This document shows, piece after piece, positions 57,641 through 64,000 of a stretch of 64,000 bases of DNA. Below the pieces are notes generated by a model, which saw nothing but the letters and a program-made list of their open reading frames with translations, did no database searches and was not told the origin of the DNA. Source of the DNA: Cupriavidus sp. MP-37 (lineage in GTDB: Bacteria; Pseudomonadota; Gammaproteobacteria; Burkholderiales; Burkholderiaceae). Each line of letters begins with the position of its first letter. The stretch's first letter is position 1. The position numbers and the translations under genes are program-made. The DNA is taken from the NCBI RefSeq assembly GCF_020618415.1, contig NZ_CP085345.1:1674001-1738000 (forward strand). The letters run 5' to 3'.

Positions 57641-58957
57641 TCAGACATGCGTCCCCAGCGCCCGGTTGATCCGCAGCGCCAGCAGCGTGCAGGCGACGCC
57701 CGAAAGCAGGTAGCCGCTCACCGCCACCAGTCCGAATTCCGCCGACAGCCCCAGCGCCACCAGCGGCGCGAAGCCGGCGCCGAACAGCCAGGCCATGTCG
57801 GTGGTCAGCGCCGCGCCGGTGTAGCGGAAGCGCCGCTCGAAGTTCGAGGTCACGGCGCCCGCGGCCTGCCCGTAGGACAAGCCCAGCAGGCCGAAGCCGA
57901 CCAGGATGAAGAGGTCCTGCGCCACCGGGCCGCCGCCCATCAGCCAGGGGGCGAACAGGCTGAAGATGCCGATCAGGATCGCCATCAGCGCCAGCGTGGT
58001 GCGCCGCCCGATGCGGTCGGCGATCATGCCCGAGGCAATGGTGCCGAGGATGCCGAGGAAGGCGCCGGCGATCTGCACCGCCAGCACGTCGGTGACCGGC
58101 TGCGAGCCGTTGAGCGCGACCCACGACAGCGGAAACACCGTCACCAGGTGGAACAGCGCAAAGCTGGCCAGCGCGGCGAACGCGCCCAGCAGCAGGTTGT
58201 AGCCCTGCTTCCTGACGATCTCGGTGGTGCTGATGGGCTCGAGCTCGTCCTCGTCCAGCAGCTGCGTGTATTCGTGCGTCACCACCAGGCGCAGGCGCGC
58301 GAACAGCGCCACCACGTTGATGGCGAAGGCGACATAGAACGGATAGCGCCAGCCCCACGCCAGGAACTCGTGCGGCTCGAGGCTGAGGTTGAGGAACAGG
58401 AACAGCGCACCGGCGACGATAAAGCCGGTGGGCGCCCCCAGCTGCCCCAGCATCGCGTACCAGCCGCGCCGCTGCGCGGGCGCGTTCAGTGCCAGCAGCG
58501 AAGGCAGCCCGTCCCACGAGCCGCCGAAGGCCACGCCCTGCAGCGTGCGAAACACCGCCAGCAGGACGATGGCGGCCGGGCCGAGCGAGGCATAGCCGGG
58601 CAGGAAGGCGATGCCGACGGTGGCGGTGCCCAGCAGGAACAGCGACACGGTCAGCTTGACGCCCCGGCCCCAGCGGCGCTGGATGCGCATGAACAGCGCG
58701 GTGCCGAAGGGCCGGCCGATAAAGGCCAGCGCGAAGATGGCGAAGGCGTAGAGCAGCGCGTCGAGCCGGTCGGCGAACGGAAAGTAGACCGCCGGGAACA
58801 CCAGCACCGAGGCGATGCCGTAGACGAAGAAATCGAAGTACTCGGAGGCGCGGCCGATCACCACGCCGGTGGCGATTTCCGCGGGCGCGACATGCGCGGC
58901 GCCGGGTGCGGGAGGTGCTGTAGGAGACGCCCGGTGCTGGTGGGTCGCGGTGGTCAT
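57641..58957 (-). CDS. MHS-family MFS transporter
   Basis: A 438-residue metabolite:H+ symporter-type MFS protein with 12 hydrophobic segments. The family start is ATGVVIGRASEYFDFFVYGIASVLVFPAVYFPF, then FIGRPFGTALFMRIQRRWGRG and VFRTLQGVAFGGSWDGLPSLLAL. MHS proteins take up organic acids or osmolytes. The ATG at 58957 is six bases after ggaggt; the one at 58963 is too close to it. It may be co-transcribed with the downstream oxidoreductase and fabG. Divergent from cyoA. Confidence 0.9.
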   Translation of the reverse strand: MTTATHQHRASPTAPPAPGAAHVAPAEIATGVVIGRASEYFDFFVYGIASVLVFPAVYFPFADRLDALLYAFAIFALAFIGRPFGTALFMRIQRRWGRGVKLTVSLFLLGTATVGIAFLPGYASLGPAAIVLLAVFRTLQGVAFGGSWDGLPSLLALNAPAQRRGWYAMLGQLGAPTGFIVAGALFLFLNLSLEPHEFLAWGWRYPFYVAFAINVVALFARLRLVVTHEYTQLLDEDELEPISTTEIVRKQGYNLLLGAFAALASFALFHLVTVFPLSWVALNGSQPVTDVLAVQIAGAFLGILGTIASGMIADRIGRRTTLALMAILIGIFSLFAPWLMGGGPVAQDLFILVGFGLLGLSYGQAAGAVTSNFERRFRYTGAALTTDMAWLFGAGFAPLVALGLSAEFGLVAVSGYLLSGVACTLLALRINRALGTHV

Positions 58958-59127
58958 CGGCATACCTCCCCTGTCTGTGAGCGAGGGCGCTGCAAATTGC
59001 ACCATGAAGAATGGCACTTGAGCGCCTACACTGCCATAGTTGCTCAGACCAGTCTAAGTCACTTGCGCCGCGGCGTACAAATGGCGCGGGCCCGAAAGCT
59101 ATGCAATCTTCCGGTCAGACTATGTCC

Positions 59128-60126
59128 ATGCACCGCCCGATCCGCTGGTTGCTGCTGCCAGTCCTGCTGTTTCTGGGAGGCTGCAACGCCGTGCTGCTGT
59201 CGCCGGCCGGCGATCTCGCGGTCCGGCAACGTGACCTGATCATCATTTCCACCGGCCTGATGCTGCTGATCATCGTGCCGGTGATCGTGCTGACGCTGGT
59301 GTTCGCGTGGCGCTACCGCGCCGCCAACAAGGACGCGCACTACAACCCCGACTGGGACCATTCCACGGTGCTGGAGCTGCTGATCTGGTCGGCGCCGCTG
59401 CTGATCATCATCGCGCTCGGGGCCATCACCTGGGTCAGCACCCACAAGCTCGATCCCTACCAGCCGCTGACCCGGCTCGACGACAGCCGCCCGCTACCGC
59501 CGGGCACGCAGCCGCTGACCGTGGAGGTGGTAGCGCTGGACTGGAAGTGGTTGTTCGTCTACCCGGAGCAGGGCATCGCCACCGTCAACGAGCTGGCCGC
59601 GCCGGTCGACCGGCCGATCCGCTTCAAGATCACCTCCACCACCATGATGAATTCGTTCTTCATCCCCGCGCTGGCCGGCCAGGTCTATGCCATGCCGGGC
59701 ATGGAAACGCGCCTGCATGCGGTGGTCAACCGGCCGGGCGTGTACGAGGGCTTCTCGGCCAACTACAGCGGTGCGGGTTTTTCGCACATGCGCTTCCGCT
59801 TCCATGGCATGAGCGACGATGACTTCGGCCGCTGGGTGCAGGCGGTGCGGGCCGGCGGCGCGCCGCTGAGCCGGGCCACCTACACGCAGCTGGCGCAGCC
59901 CAGCGAGCGCGAGCCGGTGCGGCGCTACGGCAGCGTCGACGCCAGCCTGTTCGATGCCATCGTGAACCGTTGCGTGCAGGCCGGGCAGGTCTGCCAGAAA
60001 GACCTGATGGCCCGCGATGCGCAACGCGCCGCGGGCCTGGGCGCCGCCGTCTGCACCGCCAGCAACTCGCTGGGCGAGCCTCCGTTCGAGGTTGGCGCCG
60101 CCGGTGCCGGCAAGCTGCTGCGGTAG
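59128..60126 (+). CDS. cyoA: Cytochrome o ubiquinol oxidase subunit II
   Basis: A ~332-residue lipoprotein subunit. The lipobox LFLGGC gives lipidation at the first Cys after the signal helix. Two membrane helices follow (LMLLIIVPVIVLTLVFAW; LLIWSAPLLIIIALGAITWV), then a periplasmic cupredoxin fold (VVALDWKWLFVYPEQGIATVNE; SFFIPALAGQVYAMPGMETRL). The CuA cysteines of cytochrome c oxidases are absent, as expected for a quinol oxidase. Start choice is uncertain: ATGs at 59101, 59122 and 59128 are in frame without a strong ribosome site; the last gives the most compact signal peptide. Confidence 0.94.
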   Translation: MHRPIRWLLLPVLLFLGGCNAVLLSPAGDLAVRQRDLIIISTGLMLLIIVPVIVLTLVFAWRYRAANKDAHYNPDWDHSTVLELLIWSAPLLIIIALGAITWVSTHKLDPYQPLTRLDDSRPLPPGTQPLTVEVVALDWKWLFVYPEQGIATVNELAAPVDRPIRFKITSTTMMNSFFIPALAGQVYAMPGMETRLHAVVNRPGVYEGFSANYSGAGFSHMRFRFHGMSDDDFGRWVQAVRAGGAPLSRATYTQLAQPSEREPVRRYGSVDASLFDAIVNRCVQAGQVCQKDLMARDAQRAAGLGAAVCTASNSLGEPPFEVGAAGAGKLLR

Positions 60127-60197
60127 CGTGCCCGCGTACGCGCACGGCCTTGCGAAAGACCGTGACCTAGAACGCCGTTGTTGTCCTGGAGAACCAC

Positions 60198-62201
60198 ATG
60201 CCGGAGCGATCCGAACTCGCCACGCAACTCTTCGGCCGCCTGAGCTGGGAGGCCATCCCGCTGCATGAACCCATCCTGATCGCCACCTTCGCGGTGGTGG
60301 CGCTCGGCGGGCTGGCGCTGGCCGGCGCGGTCACGTACTACGGCAAGTGGGGCTACCTGTGGCGCGAGTGGTTCACCAGCATCGACCACAAGCGCATCGG
60401 CATCATGTACATGATCCTCGGCATCATCATGCTGCTGCGCGGCTTTGCCGATGCCATCATGATGCGGATCCAGCAGGCCATTGCCTTTGGCGACAACCTG
60501 GGCTACCTGCCGCCGCACCACTATGACCAGATCTTCACCGCGCACGGCGTGATCATGATCTTCTTCGTCGCCATGCCGCTGGTCACCGGCCTGATGAACT
60601 TTGTCGTGCCGCTGCAGATCGGCGCGCGCGACGTGGCCTTTCCGTTCCTGAACAACTTCAGCTTCTGGATGACGGTGGGCGGCGCGGTGCTGGTGATGAT
60701 GTCGTTGTTCGTCGGCGAATTCGCGCGCACGGGATGGCTGGCCTATCCGCCGCTGTCCGGCATCCTGCAGAGCCCGGACGTGGGCGTGGACTACTACCTG
60801 TGGTCGTTGCAGGTGGCGGGGGTGGGCACGCTGCTGTCCGGCATCAACCTGCTGGTGACCATCGTCAAGATGCGCGCGCCCGGCATGACGCTGATGCGCA
60901 TGCCGATCTTCACCTGGACCGCGCTGTGCACCAATGTGCTGATCATCGCCGCGTTCCCGGTGCTGACCGCGGCGCTGGCGATGCTGGCGGTCGACCGCTA
61001 CCTGGGCATGAACTTCTTCACCAGCGACCTTGGCGGCAGCGCCATGATGTACGTGAACCTGATCTGGATCTGGGGCCACCCCGAGGTCTACATCCTGATC
61101 CTGCCGGTGTTCGGCGTGTTCTCCGAGGTGGTGGCGACCTTCTGCCGCAAGCGCCTGTTCGGCTACGCCTCGATGGTGTATGCCACGGTGGTGATCACGG
61201 TGCTGTCGTACCTGGTGTGGCTGCATCACTTCTTCACGATGGGCTCGGGCGCCAGCGTGAACTCGTTCTTCGGCATCACCACCATGATCATCTCGATCCC
61301 CACCGGCGCCAAGCTGTTCAACTGGCTCTTCACCATGTACCACGGGCGCATCCGCTTCGAGGTGCCGATGCTGTGGACCGTGGGCTTCATGGTGACGTTC
61401 GTGATCGGCGGCATGACCGGCGTGCTGCTGGCGGTGCCGCCGGCGGATTTCTCGCTGCACAACAGCCTGTTCCTGGTCGCGCATTTCCATAACGTGATCA
61501 TCGGCGGGGTGCTGTTCGGGCTGATGGCCGGCATTACCTACTGGTTCCCCAAGGCCTTCGGCTACCAGCTGGACCCGTTCTGGGGCAAATGCTCGTTCTG
61601 GTTCTGGCTGGTCGGCTTCTACGTGGCGTTCATGCCGCTCTACGTGCTCGGGCTGATGGGAGTGACCCGGCGCGTCAGCCATTTCGAGGACGCCTCGCTG
61701 CAGATCTGGTTCCAGCTGGCGGGGGTGGGCGCGCTGCTGATCGCGCTCGGCATCGGCTGCTTCCTGGTGCAGCTGGTGGTGAGCTACCTGCGCCGCGACT
61801 CGCTGCGCGACGTCACCGGCGATCCCTGGGACGGCCGCACGCTGGAGTGGTCGACCGCGTCGCCGCCGCCGCCGTACAACTTTGCCTTCACGCCGCTGGT
61901 GCATGACACCGACGCCTGGTGGCAGATGAAGCAGCATGGCTACCAGCGCCCAGCGCACGGCTTCATCCCGATCCACATGCCCAGGAACACCGGCGCCGGC
62001 ATCATCCTGGCCGGCCTGAGCACGCTGTGCGGCTTCGCGCTGATCTGGCATATCTGGTGGCTGGCGGCGCTGGCCTTCGCCGCCACGCTGGTCACGGCGA
62101 TCGGCCATACCTTCAACTACCAGCGCGATTTCTACATCCCGGCCGACACGGTCCACCGCACGGAGGCAGAGCGCAGCGCGCTGCTGGCCAGCCATGGCTG
62201 A
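60198..62201 (+). CDS. cyoB: Cytochrome o ubiquinol oxidase subunit I
   Basis: A 667-residue catalytic haem-copper subunit. The ligands are all present: His116 and His431 for the low-spin haem, His429 for the high-spin haem, and His294, His343 and His344 for CuB. Tyr298 in HPEVY is at the cross-linked position. These numbers are E. coli CyoB plus ten, a perfect match in spacing. It reduces O2 to water with ubiquinol and pumps protons. The end overlaps cyoC by eight bases. Confidence 0.97.
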   Translation: MPERSELATQLFGRLSWEAIPLHEPILIATFAVVALGGLALAGAVTYYGKWGYLWREWFTSIDHKRIGIMYMILGIIMLLRGFADAIMMRIQQAIAFGDNLGYLPPHHYDQIFTAHGVIMIFFVAMPLVTGLMNFVVPLQIGARDVAFPFLNNFSFWMTVGGAVLVMMSLFVGEFARTGWLAYPPLSGILQSPDVGVDYYLWSLQVAGVGTLLSGINLLVTIVKMRAPGMTLMRMPIFTWTALCTNVLIIAAFPVLTAALAMLAVDRYLGMNFFTSDLGGSAMMYVNLIWIWGHPEVYILILPVFGVFSEVVATFCRKRLFGYASMVYATVVITVLSYLVWLHHFFTMGSGASVNSFFGITTMIISIPTGAKLFNWLFTMYHGRIRFEVPMLWTVGFMVTFVIGGMTGVLLAVPPADFSLHNSLFLVAHFHNVIIGGVLFGLMAGITYWFPKAFGYQLDPFWGKCSFWFWLVGFYVAFMPLYVLGLMGVTRRVSHFEDASLQIWFQLAGVGALLIALGIGCFLVQLVVSYLRRDSLRDVTGDPWDGRTLEWSTASPPPPYNFAFTPLVHDTDAWWQMKQHGYQRPAHGFIPIHMPRNTGAGIILAGLSTLCGFALIWHIWWLAALAFAATLVTAIGHTFNYQRDFYIPADTVHRTEAERSALLASHG

Positions 62202-62868
62202 TACCTACGTCCCCTTTACTGCCGAGGGCGCGCGCACGCACGAGTCCCTGCCGCCGCGCGCGCCCGCGCAGCCGGCCGAGCTGCGCTTCTACCTGACCGA
62301 GGAATACCACGTGCCCAACGGCACGCTGCTCGGTTTCTGGCTCTACCTGATGAGCGACTGCCTGATCTTTGCGTGCCTGTTCGCCGCCTACGGCGTGCTG
62401 GGCCGCAACTACGCGGGCGGGCCTTCCGGCGCCGAGCTGTTCGACCTGCCGCTGGTGGCGCTGAATACGTCGTTCCTGCTGCTGTCGTCGATCACCTATG
62501 GCTTCGCCATGCTGGAGACGCAGCGCGGCCGGCTGGGGCCGACGCAGGGCTGGCTCGCCGTGACCGGCCTGCTGGGGGCCGCCTTCCTCGCCGTCGAGAT
62601 CTACGAGTTCGCGCATCTGGTCGGCGAGGGCGCCGGCCCGCAGCGCAGCGGCTTTTTGACTTCGTTCTTCGCGCTGGTCGGCACCCACGGACTGCATGTG
62701 ACCTTCGGCATCGTGTGGCTGGTCACGCTGGTGGCCCAGCTGCGCCGCCACGGGCTGATCCCGGAGAACAAGCGCCGCCTGATGTGCCTGTCGATGTTCT
62801 GGCACTTCCTGGACGTGGTCTGGATCGGCGTCTTTACCTTTGTCTACCTGATGGGAGTGCTGCCATGA
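62194..62868 (+). CDS. cyoC: Cytochrome o ubiquinol oxidase subunit III
   Basis: A 224-residue subunit with five membrane helices. [24 protein letters not shown], the [25 protein letters not shown] helix with the conserved His, and [22 protein letters not shown] at the end are typical. A longer N-terminal cytoplasmic segment (~40 residues) precedes TM1. It overlaps cyoB (8 bases) and cyoD (4 bases), so it is translationally coupled to both. Confidence 0.95.
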   Translation: MADTYVPFTAEGARTHESLPPRAPAQPAELRFYLTEEYHVPNGTLLGFWLYLMSDCLIFACLFAAYGVLGRNYAGGPSGAELFDLPLVALNTSFLLLSSITYGFAMLETQRGRLGPTQGWLAVTGLLGAAFLAVEIYEFAHLVGEGAGPQRSGFLTSFFALVGTHGLHVTFGIVWLVTLVAQLRRHGLIPENKRRLMCLSMFWHFLDVVWIGVFTFVYLMGVLP

Positions 62869-63266
62869 GCGCGCATGACGACACGCTGCCGGCCCATGGA
62901 CATGGACACGCCGGCGACCATGGCCACGGCGACAGCGAGATCCATATCTCGCTGGGCGGCTACGTGACCGGCTTCGTGCTGTCGGTGATCCTGACCGCGA
63001 TCCCGTTCTGGCTGGTGATGGGCAAGGTGTTCGCGCAGTCCAGCACCACCGCGATGGTGCTGCTGGCGCTGGGCGCGGTGCAGATCGTGGTGCACATGAT
63101 CTACTTCCTGCACCTGAACGCCAGGTCCGAGGGCGGCTGGAACATGCTGGCGCTGATCTTCACGCTGGTGCTGGTGGTGATCACGCTGACCGGTACGCTG
63201 TGGGTGATGTTCCACCTGAATTCCAATATGATGCCGGGCATGCATACCACCAAGACCTTGCCTTGA
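62865..63266 (+). CDS. cyoD: Cytochrome o ubiquinol oxidase subunit IV
   Basis: A 133-residue subunit with three membrane helices (GYVTGFVLSVILTAIPFWLVM; AMVLLALGAVQIVVHMIYFLHL; MLALIFTLVLVVITLTGTLWVMFHL). The first ~25 residues are His/Gly-rich (HGHGHAGDHGHGD), which could bind metal. The last residues MMPGMHTTKTLP are Met-rich. The stop overlaps the TTG start of the SURF1 gene (ttga). Confidence 0.94.
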   Translation: MSAHDDTLPAHGHGHAGDHGHGDSEIHISLGGYVTGFVLSVILTAIPFWLVMGKVFAQSSTTAMVLLALGAVQIVVHMIYFLHLNARSEGGWNMLALIFTLVLVVITLTGTLWVMFHLNSNMMPGMHTTKTLP

Positions 63267-64000
63267 CCGGTTCCACCGACGACCGCGCGCCGGTCGAAAA
63301 ATTGCGCACCGCCCACGCCAACCAGGGCGCCCCCGAATCCCCGCGCCCGCTGTCGACAGTCTGGCTGACCGCACTGGCCCTGTTCGCCGCGGCGGCCATC
63401 GCCGGCCTGGTGGCGCTGGGCAACTGGCAGGTCGAGCGCCGTGCCTGGAAGCTCGGCCTGATCGCCCAGGTGGCCGAGCGCGTCCATGCGCCGCCGGTGG
63501 CGGCGCCCGCGCCCGCGCAGTGGGCGGCGCTGACCAAGGCCAATGCCGAGTACCGGCGCGTCCGCGCCAGCGGCACCTTCCTCGACGACCGCCAGACCCT
63601 GGTGCAGGCCGTGACCGAGCAGGGCGGCGGCTACTGGGTGATGACGCCGCTGCGGCTGGCCGACGGCAGCACCGTGCTGGTCAACCGCGGCTTCGTCGCC
63701 GAGCCCTTTCGCGCGCGCGTGGTCCCGGCCGGCGGCGGCAGCAGCGAAGTGGTCGGCCTGCTGCGCATGAGCGAGCCGGGCACCGGCCTGCTGCGCCACA
63801 ATGACGCGGCGCGCGAGCAGTGGTTCTCGCGCGACGTCGCGGCGATCGCCGCGCACCGCGGCCTGGGTCCGGGCCCGGTCGCGCCGTATTTCATCGATGC
63901 CGCGGCGGTGCCGCCGCCGGCCGGGGCGGACCCCAAGGCCTGGCCCGTGGGCGGGCTGACGGTGACGGCCTTTACCAACAACCACCTCGGCTATGCGCTG
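63263..64000 (+). CDS. SURF1-family oxidase assembly protein, truncated at the window end
   Basis: The first 246 codons are inside the window. The SURF1 signatures are an N-terminal helix (LTALALFAAAAIAGLVALGNWQVERRAWK), the GNWQ/RR-WK pattern right after it, EYRRVRASGTF, GGYWVMTPLRLADGSTVLVNRGFV, and the final NNHLGYAL that normally precedes the second helix. SURF1 proteins insert haem into haem-copper oxidases; a copy in the cyo operon is likely dedicated to this quinol oxidase. The start is a TTG overlapping the cyoD stop; no ATG is available near it. Confidence 0.92.
   Translation, partial: MTGSTDDRAPVEKLRTAHANQGAPESPRPLSTVWLTALALFAAAAIAGLVALGNWQVERRAWKLGLIAQVAERVHAPPVAAPAPAQWAALTKANAEYRRVRASGTFLDDRQTLVQAVTEQGGGYWVMTPLRLADGSTVLVNRGFVAEPFRARVVPAGGGSSEVVGLLRMSEPGTGLLRHNDAAREQWFSRDVAAIAAHRGLGPGPVAPYFIDAAAVPPPAGADPKAWPVGGLTVTAFTNNHLGYAL

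Overview
The window is very GC-rich, densely coded DNA from a beta-proteobacterium of the Burkholderiaceae, most likely the genus Cupriavidus (ex-Ralstonia/Wautersia). The reasons are the Entner-Doudoroff block edd/zwf-pgl-glk, a Bug/TctC-type receptor inside a CoA-transferase/enoyl-CoA hydratase operon, many LysR-type regulators, a cyo quinol oxidase followed by SURF1, and the long-form argG. The gene set resembles the secondary chromosome of the C. necator group as I remember it; this was not checked by alignment. I see no rRNA, tRNA, CRISPR array, transposase or prophage.

Layout. 1-8 kb: end of a YihY/BrkB membrane protein, prfC, a FecA-like TonB receptor with a Fur-box-like promoter, a divergent MFS exporter, an AraC regulator and an MscS channel. 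8.3-15.7 kb: glucose catabolism, with edd divergent from zwf-pgl-glk, followed directly by a response regulator and histidine kinase. 15.7-17.2 kb: a lower-GC two-gene cassette (SLOG-like Rossmann protein plus ComF-like phosphoribosyltransferase) whose last codon overlaps the kinase stop. 17.2-23.3 kb: YccF, an aromatic-type FAD monooxygenase/DUF2783/MarR operon, an OPT transporter and an acyl-CoA dehydrogenase. 23.3-24.5 kb: two unassigned genes, one with a textbook LexA box. 24.6-30.1 kb: an M16 peptidase, an Ada-AlkA fusion, Ogt and ThpR. 30.1-42 kb: LysE/LysR pair, YcgR, amino-acid oxidase, PcaR-type IclR regulator, PlpD-type patatin autotransporter, sirtuin, EamA and MFS transporters. 42-50.4 kb: SlyX, a VOC protein, LysR, the CoA-transferase/Bug/enoyl-CoA hydratase operon, argG, Old Yellow Enzyme and RidA. 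50.5-59 kb: LysR regulators, prolyl iminopeptidase, GST, SGNH hydrolase, and a FabG/FAD-oxidoreductase pair with an MHS transporter. 59-64 kb: cyoABCD and SURF1, truncated by the window end.

How it works together. Glucose is phosphorylated (Glk), oxidised (Zwf, Pgl) and dehydrated (Edd) towards KDPG; the adjacent two-component pair may sense sugar supply, as GltR/GltS do next to glk in pseudomonads. The Cyo oxidase is a high-capacity aerobic terminal oxidase. Alkylation repair is concentrated at 27.5-29.5 kb and an SOS-controlled small gene lies 3 kb away.

The most unusual signals are (i) the SLOG/phosphoribosyltransferase cassette, (ii) seven dispersed copies of a non-palindromic ~20 bp repeat (core acgcagaaacgggtacgc), all between 6 and 31 kb, two of them just upstream of that cassette, and (iii) the LexA-box gene of unknown function at 24.06-24.44 kb. 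Functions come from reading protein sequences by eye; no database search was possible.
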